DNA of 64,000 nucleotides from Umbelopsis isabellina. Lineage: Eukaryota; Mucoromycota; Umbelopsidomycetes; Umbelopsidales; Umbelopsidaceae. A program made the position numbers and the translations under genes. The stretch covers positions 310,001 to 374,000 of the forward strand of contig JAEPQZ010000006.1 of NCBI GenBank assembly GCA_016758905.1, written 5' to 3'. Positions 36,321 through 49,340 of this stretch are shown here, piece after piece. The notes under the pieces were generated by a model. The model was not told the origin of the DNA. It ran no database searches and was given only the letters and a program-made list of their open reading frames with translations. Every line of letters starts with the position of its first letter. The first letter of the stretch is position 1.

Positions 36321-37033
36321 ATGGCATCATGCAAACGCATGCTAGTACTAGTTGGTTTGCCCGGCTCTGGCAAAAGCACTTTTGCTATGAAACTGGCGGC
36401 TACTAAGCCGGAATGGAAGCGGGTTAATCAAGATGATCTTGGTTCACGGCGAGCTTGTGAGCATGCAACTAAAGGGCATATTGCAAAGGTATGTAGCAAC
36501 CACGGAATAGTGCAATATTCTGATTTATATCGAATCATCTACTAATTCAATGGCCACACTCAGGGATTCAATGTTGTTATTGACCGAAGTAATTTTGATC
36601 CTAAACAAAGAAAAACCTGGATTGATATAGCATATCAAAACAATATGGCAGTAGACTGCATCATATTTGATGTTACCGTGGACGTGAGTGCGAATGGCTG
36701 TTTAATAATCCACTCTACTCTTACTGACAGCTATGCGTGCTATAGGAATGTGCTGAACGCATTAACGTACGACAAAATCACCCCACGCAGGTAGAGGGGC
36801 ATTTTGGAATACAGGTATTGCATCGATTTGTTTCAAATTATACCCCACCACTATTGGAGAACCCTGAAGGCTTTTCTCGCATTGTACACTTGCCACCACG
36901 TCCATCACCTGAGTGTACGGCCCAAGATATTGAGGATGCCTTCAACATCTTGAATATTGCAACTGAGATTCCAGACGCCGCCAAGTACCGAATTATGGAT
37001 CATCCACGTCAAAACCATCAAACACTGCGATAG
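36321..37033 (+). CDS. P-loop kinase, PNKP kinase-domain-like
   Basis: Exons are 36321-36488, 36564-36683 and 36746-37033 (191 aa). The Walker A motif is GLPGSGKST at residues 13-21. RVNQDDLGSRRACEH and NVVIDRSNFDPKQRKTWIDIA follow in the order seen in the kinase domain of polynucleotide 5'-kinase (PNKP) and its AAA_33 relatives. ERINVRQNHPTQ resembles the lid. There is no phosphatase domain, so this is a stand-alone kinase. The substrate (DNA, RNA or a small molecule) cannot be read from sequence. It is divergent from HSP70. Confidence 0.75.
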
Positions 37034-37449
37034 CGATAGTTGATTTAGCAAACCCCCAATATTCGTGAGCTTGAAATGCCATTTGAGGGCAATGAATATT
37101 AAAAAAATGCATCCTCCATTTTCCAAAAAAGAGTGACAGCCGAACGACAACGTGTTCATTTTTTTCCAGATCTAAACAATCGTTCTATATACTCAATTGT
37201 ACCAAAAACGGCTTAATCTCTTTGATCGCTCAGGCATTTTTCCTTTATTTTTTTAAAGAAAAATAAGCAGCATTCCCTGCTGACAAACCTTCTACAATTA
37301 TTAATAAATGACCCATATCAACATAGTCGATAGAGAAACGGATAATAGGATTGCTGACAAGCACAACATTGCCGTCTCGCAAGATAATTTGCACGTCACA
37401 ACCAATTGCACAGTCACACCAATATGTCACTTATATGCTACAAGATATT
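37034..37449. other. Convergent 3' region between P-loop kinase and flavin-reductase-like gene
   Basis: 416 bp that should hold the 3' ends of two facing genes. Short T/A runs are present. Nothing else is recognised. Confidence 0.4.
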
Positions 37450-38289
37450 CTATGCACTGCGATCATCCCATTTCGGACGAGGTATTTCATATCCCTCGAC
37501 TGTGCGTCCATAAGAAATACCACCAAGTCTGCTAAGTGGTCGTAGCTTGTCCAAGGCAATATGGTAATTGTCTGGGTCGATGATATATTTATCAACGTGA
37601 AACATGACAATCTCACCAATGATATGATAATAAGTTGTTATGCCTTCCTTGTTGATCATGGGTACATGTTGTATTACTTTGCATTCCATTTGAAAGGCAC
37701 TTTCTTTAACCCTAGGGGCGTCGATTTTGATGGAGTCGATCGGTGTCAATCCACTTATCTCAAACTCATCTTCTTCTGGTGGCGCATCAATTGCTGTGTA
37801 ATTTGCTGATCTTTCATACAAATAGAAGCCAATCATTAGAACTTTTAGATTTTCGGTCATTCCATATGCCACAACTATAACGAGAGTTGGTAACACTTAC
37901 TCGGCAAACCATTCTGATATGATGTTGACGACAAATTGGCCAGTTTCCAAAATATTTTGAGCAGTATCTTTAGCATGTTGACCATTGGTACCAACGCTGA
38001 TGGCTAAAGCTGGAGGATCATGGCTGATAACGTTGAAGAAGGAGAATGGCGCCAAGTTATGGCGACCAGATTTAGATCGCGTGCTGACAAATGCAATAGG
38101 ACGTGGAACGACGCCTCCTATCAGTAATTTGTACGTATTGCCAGTACCAATTTTCTCTGGTTCCATGTCGAGCATATCATTGCCGTGGCCATCAGGCTTA
38201 GCTTGAGAATCGCCTGGTCTCCAAGATGGATGTGGTACTTGAGTTAGTTGAAAGGATTTTTCGAGGTCAAAGGCGGCCCTTCCCGACAT
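37450..38289 (-). CDS. Flavin reductase-like (FMN split-barrel) protein
   Basis: Two exons, 38289-37901 and 37810-37450 (249 aa). The FMN-binding split-barrel is visible from about residue 50: TYKLLIGGVVPRPIAFVSTR, HNLAPFSFFNVISHDPPALA, and QNILETGQFVVNII. Later, GEIVMFHVDKYI and LRPLSRLGGISYGR complete the domain, and ISYGR-Y-EIPRP is typical of the fungal homologues. Relatives bind FMN and often reduce flavins for partner oxygenases. No partner gene lies nearby, so the function stays general. There is no signal peptide. Confidence 0.88.
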
Positions 38290-38740
38290 GTTTTAGATAG
38301 GAAAAGAAGAAGAAATAAATAAAAATGTCAACTGGTGCTTGTATAATTGTGACGTGAACTCGCAGTGTTCTCGATCTAATTTTCCCTTTTTGAGAGTGCA
38401 AATCACGAATGCACAGACGAAAGGTTCAGATTTTGCGTGGTTGGTTTGGTGCCTGTGGATGAGTGTTTGAATTTCGCGTACTCTAATTTTCCCATAATTT
38501 ATATTTTTGCATGCAAATCTTCTTGGACTCCCAGCCCCACTTCTGCCTCAACCCCCCTCCCATTTTATTGCTTTGATCAGCCCAAGCCAAAAAGCTTGTC
38601 CATAAACCCAAAAGTCTTGTCACGCAAAACTTTTTTTTTGCTTTTCTTTCTTTGCTTTCCTTACTTTCTTTCTTTCTTCCATTTTCTTCTTCTTTTCCCC
38701 TTCTCCAGTTGTTCTACCATCATAACTCACTAACACGCTC
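38290..38740. promoter_or_regulatory. Divergent promoter with long pyrimidine tract
   Basis: 451 bp between divergent genes. A T/C-rich tract at about 38626-38706 precedes the PAS/GATA gene start at 38741 and may act as a nucleosome-free promoter element or a pyrimidine-rich 5' UTR. No ORF is credible. Confidence 0.5.
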
Positions 38741-40845
38741 ATGGAGCATTCATGCTTTTGGGCCTTACTCTCTTATGGAGACTTGCATTTCATATATCTC
38801 CCCCAGTCCGTTGCAGCACATAATCATTTTTTTCGCAGAAGCTTTTTCGATTTTGTCCATCCTGATGAAGTGGTATATGCTCGACAAGACCTCAAAAATT
38901 TCATGCAAGCTCTTACATTAGGTGGCTCAGTTACTCGGTAAATACAGCGCTCAAATATGGTAGAGATGCGCGACCGTATCAAGCTGATATTGATTTTGTC
39001 CTTTAACTTCTACCAAAACCCCCAAAAAAATTAAGTTGTCGCCTTAGAGATATGAAAAACATGCAAACTTGCACAAGCAGGAATAGTTTATACAGCAATG
39101 GCGATGTAAGAATGATTCTGATTTGTCCAATCCAGATACCTGTTAAGCATGAATTCTAAGGCATTAAATTTATCAAAAAAAACCATACTCCGCAGGCATG
39201 GCTGGTCGCAGACGTGATCATGTACGTTGTAACTGAAGGCTTGATACTGGCATTTTTCCATTGCGATATCGGTAAAATTCTGCAATTTTTATGCATTATT
39301 CCTGAATCTTTGGCACGCAGCTCTTTGGCCCTAACACACCCCCCCATTATCAACTGAAGATGGAAATGATCAAAAGTTTCAATACAAAGCCCCCCTCAAG
39401 TGCGGTGATTACCATTACACGGTAGATGTAAGCCCGACATTTCTTTGCTTATTCTGCTGGACTTGTTTCGTTTCCTGAATCCATCAACCGTATGACTATT
39501 TTGGTCCTTTCGTTCTCATAATTTATTTACTGATATTAGGAGGCGCACGAAACAATGAATGTTCTCAGAAGTCACGATGGTCATCATTCCAATGGGCATA
39601 TGTATTCCAAATCCACTGGTGCATCACAGCGCATATTTCAGATTCTTGACAATCGGTCAAAGCGGCTATTGGTATCCTGGCCAGATGGATATGATGATAA
39701 CCAGTCAAGCAGTTCTGCTTACCAAAAATTGATCACATCGTCCCTGTTCGACACTAAGTCGAAATCTGATACGGCCATGAAAAGCTTGGATACATTACAA
39801 GACAGTGGATTAACATGTATTCAAAAGACTTGCATCAACTCCTGCACTTCTTACTTATGTGGAACTATGCTGAAAACAGTTGAGCGGGTTTTGATAACCT
39901 ATGGAAATATCGTCTTTGGATTATTTCGGCTATCTGACTCCAAATCAGCCATCAGCCCTACAGTGCAAGACGAATCAACAAGAATACCAAGTATTTCCAC
40001 CATCACCATGAGCATTCCCAATACCAAATCAATATCCTCAACAACTGTCAATTTAAGCAAACAATCGACGATATCATTAAATAACCACACAGAAACCACA
40101 TGTACAGAATCACATCCAGTCAAAAACCCATCCGCCACTAGAAATAATCAAATCCCTGAGACCAGCAAAGCTGTAGTCACTGGCAAAGAAGTCATGTCTA
40201 CTCAAATCAGTAACTTGCAGCCTGACTATACCCACTCCAACTTGTTAATACCGTATGCTAGACGTATGTGCAATCTTCCCGAACTTTCTCCCATCTCAGA
40301 ATCGCCAAATACACGTAACTTTGCATCTCGACCTTCGGAATCTTATTTTCGCTCCAACCAACCTAAAAACCCATCGTCAATACACTCTTGCGAAAGCTGT
40401 GCGACTGATTCGAGTCCAGAATGGCGACGTGGGCCTTCAGGGCATAAAACGTAGGTTTTGTGGCAATATTAGCATTCATTAATTGTAAGATACTGATACT
40501 ACTATTTTCAGACTTTGCAACGCCTGCGGCCTACGTTATGCCCGTTCGCTTGCAAGGCAAACGAAAGCTATACAACAACAAGAAACACTCAATGGCGAAA
40601 GTGCTACGATAGAAGATCAGATATCAACGCAAAAGCGACCATTGTCGGAACCCCATCCGCCATTGCTCCCACCTCCGTATTTCCGTCAACAAACCCATCA
40701 TACCTTGTCGTTGGTAACCAATCAGCCCTTTCCCCCAAAGTTAAGCACTCTATCCAATCTGGGTGATGCATCGGTTCAACAGCTTCCATCTAGAGCAAGA
40801 GAAAATTCAGATACACCAGAGCACTTTGCACCTGTACATTTTTAA
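38741..40845 (+). CDS. PAS/GATA zinc-finger regulator, White-collar-2-like
   Basis: Exons are 38741-38937, 39036-39105, 39196-39271, 39360-39427, 39540-40450 and 40512-40845 (551 aa). An N-terminal PAS fold is spread over exons 1-4 (FFDFVHPDEV, GGSVTRCRLRDM, VMYVVTEGLILAFFH). A Ser/Thr-rich middle follows. One GATA finger is split by the last intron: CESCATDSSPEWRRGPSGHK joined to TLCNACGLRYARSLA. A single PAS plus a GATA finger and no LOV flavin motif matches WC-2, the DNA-binding partner of the WC-1 photoreceptor. Mucoralean fungi carry several such copies. The joining of exons 3-4 uses the third AG available; earlier ones give a stop. Confidence 0.8.
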
Positions 40846-41220
40846 AAGTTATGTTCATCATCGATAGCGGATATAATTCTGTTGTTGCGAAATGCTCATA
40901 ATATAATTCTGATAGTGCCACACCTGAAATTTTTTATTGACTACCGCTGTACGACCAGTATTAAATTGGCCAGATGGTCATAATCAGACATTAAAGGAGT
41001 TGACGTTTGGCACTCGTGTCACTTATTGCAAATCGACAGGGTCAATAACATATATGTATACCCATACCTCAGCGCCTCCTTAGACCATTTAATGATAAGA
41101 ATCGTTATTTTTTTTACAGTTATGGTATTTGTGCATACGGAGTGTACGAGTTAAAGGGTGAACCAATGGTCTATGCTAAACCTATTTTAATCCTATCCTT
41201 GCTGCTGAGTAAAAGATTGG
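40846..41220. other. Convergent 3' region between WC-2-like gene and SDC1
   Basis: 375 bp of AT-rich sequence with T-runs near 41106. No gene is supported. Confidence 0.4.
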
Positions 41221-41786
41221 CTAGGGGGGGCCACTTTGACCTGACTTGCTAATCAAGAATTGTCCCAGAAAGTGTAATGGGTCGTCAGGTCTGTATGACA
41301 GAGACGGGGAAATATTAATGAAACTTTTTATTAGAATTGTTTTGTGTCTGTCCCGCTTACCTTTGCGTTGCCAGTAGTTGCATACCGTCCAGCAATGTGG
41401 GTACGACTGTCTCGTCTAGGTATGCACGTGCAGGGAGCGAATTTAACGCTGAAATATGTGCTCGTGGAGGTGTATCCATTGCCGGCCGCTCCGCTGTCAC
41501 CGCAGGTGGTGGTGCCGCTGGTGGTGTTCTTTGCAGGCTTTGTGATTCGCTGAAAGCGCTGTGATCTGATTGCACTACCATAGGCTAATTTAAATTGAGT
41601 AATAAAAGAATTGTTAATCTTTGGGAGATCTAAAGAGTATGTCCGTGTATTGCTCGTTACCTCCGACCATTGCGCTGCAGTAGACGCACTGGGAGAGTTT
41701 GTACCGCTACACGACGCATGTCAGTATAAATTGTGTTTATATTGAAGATTGCCACAGACAAACTCGAACTACCTTTGGTTTTCCAT
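41221..41786 (-). CDS. SDC1: Set1/COMPASS subunit Sdc1 (Dpy-30)
   Basis: Dpy-30/Sdc1 dimerises and binds Bre2/Ash2 in the H3K4 methyltransferase complex. Four exons: 41786-41773 (14 nt), 41706-41661, 41584-41361 and 41290-41221 (117 aa). The Dpy-30 motif is PARAYLDETVVPTLLDGMQL followed, across the last intron, by ATQRPDDPLHFLGQFLISKS. The N-terminal 60 residues are Ser/Pro/Ala-rich. The first exon encodes only MENQ plus two bases; it is assigned because it supplies the ATG and the right phase. The Dpy-30 core is secure and the first exon is probable. Confidence 0.85.
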
Positions 41787-42341
41787 GTCCAAGGTGAATC
41801 GCGAATCTTTGAGCCTATTATGGTGCCTGAAATTTAAATCGAAAATTTGTCCCGTCTCCACAACCAAATAAGCTGTCATTAAGATACCAAATAAAATGTA
41901 TGCATTAGCATTTTTCACAACGCTTCGAAAACGTACTCAAAATCTCAAGGTCTCAATCTGGTATCAATTCGAAAGATTCATTAATTTCAATGTACCAAGA
42001 CCTGTATATAATTAGGATATACTATAGCTAATCAATTCCGATGATCGCGTAGCGTATAAAAGTTGTGAAATGCTGTAGTGATGTTAGCCAGTCTCACAAT
42101 TAGCTAACAAAGTGTTGAAATATTTTAATTAAATACATATGCAGGTTTACATAGTTGTTCTCATATAGGTTGTTCAGTCGCTATCCATTTCACAATCATG
42201 TGTTTCGCGCACTTCACCTCGATATGTCTCTAGCAAGCAAATTCTGGTAAAACTATCGCGCAAAGTAGCGCAGATTGTGTATTTTCATTTTTGGGGTTTT
42301 AACAGTAAAAAGCTTCCTCAATCTATTCTATACTAAAAGAT
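41787..42341. other. Intergenic, SDC1 promoter and ATP16 3' flank
   Basis: 555 bp, strongly AT-rich, without a credible ORF or RNA gene. Confidence 0.4.
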
Positions 42342-43041
42342 TTATTTGGCAAGAGCAGCAGTCAATGCCTCGTAGACCTCAACTTCAACTCTGGCAGCAG
42401 CCTTCTCTTCCTCTGAACCGGAACCGGAAGCAGTACGTTGAGCTTCAGCAAGACCGGCCTTGACAGCTTCAGGGGAGAATTGGCTCAATTCGAAAGCTTC
42501 GACGGCGTTGATGTTGAGGGAAGAATCAGGGTTGACAGTGGCGAATCCACCAGAGACAAAATACTTCTTGGTGGTGGAAGCATTCTCCAAAACCTCAATG
42601 ACACCAGGCTTAAGTTGCTCAATGGTGGGGACGTGGTTAGCGAGAACACCCATATCTCCGGAGGTTGCAGCCAAGTTGACTTGTTGAACTTCGGTGTTCT
42701 TGTAGATGGCCTAATGTTGTTAATGACCGACAATTGCAAATGTCGAAAACAAAGCAAACAATATGAAATGGTTCTCGAGTCAGTAATGAATTCGAATTTC
42801 GAGCGCTGAAAAACAATGAAAATGAAAATATGCGCACCTGGTGAGGGACAGCAAAGTTGAGACGAAGCTTATCGCTGACAGCAGCAGCAGGAGCTTCGGA
42901 AGCGTAGAAGCGAGCTACAAGAGAACACAGAAGTTAGTACTTCCACACTTGCAAAGTACGAAATCAATGAAAGTGAAGTGTCGACATACCCATGCGCATG
43001 GGCTTGACGGCAGCTCTGGCGGATCTGGCAAGAACGTTCAT
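42342..43041 (-). CDS. ATP16: Mitochondrial F1-ATPase delta subunit
   Basis: The delta subunit of the F1 central stalk, in mitochondria (epsilon in bacteria). Exons are 43041-42990, 42914-42838 and 42710-42342 (165 aa). A presequence of about 22 residues (NVLARSARAAVKPMRMARFYA) precedes KLRLNFAVPHQAIY. The beta-sandwich reads SGDMGVLANHVPTIEQLKPG and KYFVSGGFATVNPDSSLNINA, and the C-terminal helices are Ala/Glu-rich. It is divergent from ATP2, another F1 subunit, with 204 bp between ATGs. Confidence 0.95.
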
Positions 43042-43245
43042 GATGGAATTTGTACACAAGAAGATTCGACGTTTACAGCCAGCGACTATTTTCAAAGCTT
43101 TTGGGCCCAAAACAACACACCAGCCAAAATTGATGACGTCGACAAATTTTTCGTGTAAGGGCCCCCTCCCCCAGCGCTAAGCCTCCAAATTTTTTGACTT
43201 GGGCAGTGGTCGTAGAAAACAAAGGCCCTCTACTTTCCTTCATCA
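43042..43245. promoter_or_regulatory. Shared divergent promoter of ATP16 and ATP2
   Basis: 204 bp between the start codons of two subunits of the same F1 complex. It holds a GGGCCC-rich patch near 43106 and another near 43159 (GGGCCCCCTCCCCC). No factor can be named. Confidence 0.55.
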
Positions 43246-45066
<1,821 letters not shown>

Positions 45067-45430
45067 ATGCAGTCTTAGTGCATGATTAAGAAAGTTCTTA
45101 TAAAAATTTCTGTAAACATTGAGGAAGTTGAAAAGAGCCGTTTTAGCAGCCCTTCTTATGGTGGCGACGATTTAGACCACTTTCTCACAAATAAAAAACG
45201 TAGTCGTCATTTTTCAAAGCATAATTTGTTTAGTATGAAGCTTGCACTCGCCATCAAGCAATCTTACTCGCATAAAGGCGATAACAAAGAAAATTGTATC
45301 ACACAAAACTTGATATCTGTTTCACAAACGGGTGCTTTCGGCCTGTTAACCAAGGCAGCTCGTACACATCGTTTTTATTTCATTATGCACATTTAGCCCT
45401 AAAATTAGTATGTAACCACAACTATAGGAA
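45067..45430. other. Convergent 3' region between ATP2 and FDH
   Basis: 364 bp between two stop codons. It contains an AATAAAAA string at 45190 that could serve ATP2 polyadenylation. The small ORFs here look like chance. Confidence 0.4.
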
Positions 45431-46755
45431 TCATGCCAATTTCTTTTCTCCATATGAAGCACTGGCGACTTTGCCACCGTGCACGATTACATCTTGAGGT
45501 TTGAAGGGGTTGCCCTGAAAAAAAGCTTCAAGGATTTCCTGATAGTGGTACAAAATAATGTTAGTTTGGGTAGAGGAGACTACAGAAGTTTAAAGGTAAC
45601 ACTTGCCTTGGTGCCTTGGGCATAGCGCCTTTGAGCATCCAAAGTGGTACCAGAATAATGAGGAGTCATGCCGTTGTTGGGCATAGTGCGCCAAGGATGG
45701 TCCTGGGGTGCCGGTTGTACATCCCAGACGTCACCAGCGTAGCCAGCAATGTGACCGCTGTTGACAGCCTTCACCAGAGCTTCTCGGTCGACAATAGCTC
45801 CTCTGGCAGTATTGACAATGTAAGCACCTTTCTTCATCTTGCTCAAGGCCTTCTCATCGAACAACCCTTTTGTGGTATCATACAAAGGACAGTTGATGGT
45901 GATAATGTCACATTGAGACAAGAAATCTTCAAAAGACTCGACACGCTCGACGCCAACTTCTTTTTCGAGCTCTACAAACCATGGCTTAGTATTATTATCT
46001 TTAATCTGTTTGTTCTTATTGGGGAAAAGACCTACCGGGAGCAAGCTGTTGGTAATCAAAGTAAAGGAGCTTTTTGCATTGGAAAGGCTTGAGCCTCTGC
46101 AAGATACGAAAACCAATTCGGCCAGCTCCAACAGTTCCGACAACTTTGTCCTCCAAGTCGTAAGCTCGCTTAGCTAAGAGAGTGAGGATATTAGCTCATT
46201 GTTTTTCGCTTCTGATCAAGGCTAAACTACTGCATACCTATTTCAGAAACTTTCCAGCCACCTTCAACAATTTGTTGATGGGCAGGGATATAATTCTTGA
46301 TGAGAACTAAAATGCTCATAACAGCGGTTTCGGCAACGCTGACGACATTAGAACCAGTGCATTCAACAACAGTTACGCCATGTTCGCGCGCAGAATCCAG
46401 GTGGATATGATCACTTCCGACACCACTGGTAACAGCTAATTTGAGCTTTTTGGCTTTCTGAAAACGCTCCGGTGTCAAATAAGCTGGATGAAAAGGAGTA
46501 GAGATGAGAATATCCGTATCAGGCAGATTCCTGTCAAGTTCACTGTCTTGACCGTCCTTGTCGTGAGTAACGATATACGTATGGCCTTGCGATTCAAGCC
46601 ATTGGCGAAGACCCAATTCGTTTTCAACGCAACCTTTTAAACACCGTCAGCATTACCAATGTTAAGAACTCTTGATCAACATAAAACCTACCGAGCAGTC
46701 CCGGTTGTTCCTTGGCAGCGTCGCCTCCAGGGTAAAGTACAGCGACAATTTTCAT
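45431..46755 (-). CDS. FDH1: NAD-dependent formate dehydrogenase
   Basis: FDH oxidises formate to CO2 with NAD. Exons are 46755-46692, 46633-46238, 46173-46036, 45971-45607 and 45538-45431 (356 aa, the usual fungal length). Landmarks are [43 protein letters not shown], the Rossmann motif [25 protein letters not shown], and [15 protein letters not shown] with [14 protein letters not shown], which hold the catalytic Arg/His region. The start gives MKIVAVLYP with no presequence, so it is probably cytosolic. The last intron uses a GC donor (GCAAGT). Confidence 0.95.
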
Positions 46756-47947
46756 TTTATTTCAGATATTCGATTGGAATAATTTGTTAATTTGGCAAAA
46801 GCCTTGGTTGACATTTATACTTGGTACAAAGGCGGGCGTCTGTGTTTGCATAAATTTTGGATTTCGCATAAAACTTTGTCCTTCCGGACAAAGGAACTTA
46901 CCAAGCTCCGCACTTCAATATCAAGCTGTTAGTGCTCGCTCATACACTCAGCGGAACCACGTCTTCATGACGATGCAATACGGATATATCTAAACGGTTC
47001 CGAATATCTTCCTCACTCGGTGCTGACCGAAAAGACTTTTGCTTGCGTAATGTGTTCGTAACTTCCCACGAACGAGGACGTAGTCAAGAAATCAAAGCTG
47101 ATTTAGGCTCAGGGCAACTTGCCGTAAACAGAATACGCAATAAAGTATAGTTTTCATCCCAATGTATGCCATGTTTGAGTACAATATCCACTTTTAGTTA
47201 CTTTTATTCCCACCAGCTTGGTAAGATCACAGTCTCGAGCTATCAAAGTGCAAGGCATTTATGTAAGACTCATTTCAGTTCGTGAACACCTACCTGCTAA
47301 AAGCATACTATTTTTAAAAACCATTGCATAGCATAAGCTGCTGCTCAGGTAGTGTATTTTGGGCTTGACGATACTTTCGAGACGCTATGAATGGCTTTGT
47401 CTGACTTATTTAACCTATTTGATCGACATGATGTTGTGTTTTTTGTAAGCTTAAACTATGCAGCGTTTATCTTACACTAGCTGTGACAAAACAAATGTTT
47501 GGTAGTTGTTATAGACAACTTTTTCCTTTTCTAATGAAAGCTAAGAGACTTTCTACTTCAAATTAGCTAGGTGCTTTAAAAAATTGTCTTGTTGGCCAGA
47601 GTTACGGTATTGACATGCAGGCAGTATGGATCATCTGTTAGCTGTTGCAAGTAGCAGCGACGCAAACCACCCTTGTTACCCCTTCGAATCTCCTCAGTTG
47701 GGGATAAACCTACTCCATATAGAATAATTTGAAATGCCCTGTTTCGTTCGTAAGGGCTAGTGTCTACTGTGCGAATGCTCAAACCTAGTTATTCTAGCAA
47801 TGGATGAGCCTGCCTCCTTAGCTTCACCTGCAGCTATATTATGTTCTTTCTACAGCAGCATACAACACGTTTTTGCTTGTATCATTTTTTTTCGTTCATT
47901 ACTATCAAGAGAGTTGCCACTTTCGCTGTTGACAAATTCCACACACC
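46756..47947. other. Large intergenic region, FDH promoter side
   Basis: About 1.2 kb with no credible gene. Small ORFs (for example 46784-46993 and 47576-47782) lack recognisable motifs. Half of it is expected to be the FDH promoter. I see no repeats or inverted termini that would mark an element. Confidence 0.4.
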
Positions 47948-48253
47948 ATGACAACGTTGACTCGATCATTAAGCTATATCATCGCATACATTTTAATAGC
48001 TTCTCATGTCATATATGCTGTGCCTTTGGGACCTTTAAGAAGCGGTATCGTTCCATTTGCTCAGACCAATCAATTATCGAGTTCTCGTATTCAACAATCA
48101 GATTCAATAAGCAAGCGACAAGATAAAACTGGCTCTCCTGTGCCAATCAGTGCTTATCCGCATGGCGGCAGCATTGTTGGCGATTTACTTAGTGAAACAG
48201 AAACTGACAAAGGCATTGACTATACTGATGGAAACAGAAACTCTGCAGAGTAA
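47948..48253 (+). CDS. Candidate small secreted protein with dibasic site
   Basis: A single-exon ORF of 101 aa that I cannot match to a family. It opens with a good signal peptide: polar start, hydrophobic core SYIIAYILIASHVIYA, and a plausible cut after IYA. The remainder is small, Ser/Gln/Gly-rich and without cysteines. A KR pair at about residue 57 (SISKR-QDKTG) could be a Kex2-type processing site. It stands alone in 2.4 kb of otherwise empty sequence. It could be a secreted peptide or effector-like protein, or a chance ORF. Confidence 0.4.
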   Translation: MTTLTRSLSYIIAYILIASHVIYAVPLGPLRSGIVPFAQTNQLSSSRIQQSDSISKRQDKTGSPVPISAYPHGGSIVGDLLSETETDKGIDYTDGNRNSAE

Positions 48254-49340
48254 TTTTGCAGTAGGACCTGGGCCGAGTTAATCAGATCTGATCAGGATGG
48301 CACTGTAGCTAGTCTGGTTGTGAGCCTGGTGCTCCACAATTTGGTTTCGAATTCTACTAATTGACTATTTTTTTGGAAAGCTAATTGCATAATAAAATGA
48401 TAAATTATATTTGCAGTAATTTTCTAATCTCATTGTGGTGATCGCATTATCATAATCAGTATATTACACCTAGACGGCCCGTGTGACCTGTGTATACTGA
48501 ATATATTCAAAATTTCGGGGCATGCGCATCTCAGCGCTTTGACTCTGTACTGGGGATTTTTTTCTGATACTTGATTACCTTTACTGCCTGCATTGTTGAT
48601 ATCTCACTGTCCTACTTTGAGACATACACAAAAAATATATAGTCTGCCTTTCTCCTTGATATGAAATGGCCTGTATGGAAGATATTCAAGATTACCGATA
48701 TTGAAGGCTATCTTGTGCAATATTTCGGTCATCAACGCTAGTGGTTGCAAAATCCTTGAGTGCAATATCCAGTGCCACTAAAAGAGATCGCACACTTACG
48801 ACTTTTATCCCAGATGTCAACTTTGCATGCTGGACCCCTATTTTGGGGAAGTGTAAATGCAGATCACTACTCTCCTGTGTTGCCCCTGCTAGTCAGTACC
48901 TAGCAAAATTTCAAAATCAGCCTTGTCATTGCATTCTGTTTCATCCCTCAGGCTTGCTCATTCTCAATATGCAGCTATCTATTGAATACTACATGTATCC
49001 ATACCTGGCGCAACCTAATCCTAAAGAAATTGAGTGCGTTGCAAGATCTCTAACGGTATTACCTTGACAAGGGTTTCCATAGATCCTTCTTTCAAGTTGT
49101 ATGCGCTCTCATTGGGCAATCTTAGCCATGTCAAGGGGATAGTAGGGGTGGAAGCGTGCTAATTTTTTTTTCTTATTCTCCAATAAAACAGCTGTCCACA
49201 CCTAAGCTGAACTTCAACCTCTGCTCTCTTCTCTACCTTATACATAGCTTGCTCCCTTACAGCACTTTTATTGTTCTTCTTGTATATTTCTTACACTATC
49301 GAACATACATACCATTTGGTATTCAAGTGTTTTTTAAAAT
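48254..49340. other. Large intergenic region upstream of the Pumilio gene
   Basis: About 1.1 kb, AT-rich with T-tracts near 49161. ORFs here (48741-49067, 49156-49374) have no motif support. Probably the long 5' UTR and promoter of the Pumilio gene. Confidence 0.4.

Noticed and set aside
47800-48126. A 108-codon ORF overlapping the small secreted protein.
   Set aside because: No motif and a different frame; the secreted-protein frame has the clearer signal peptide.
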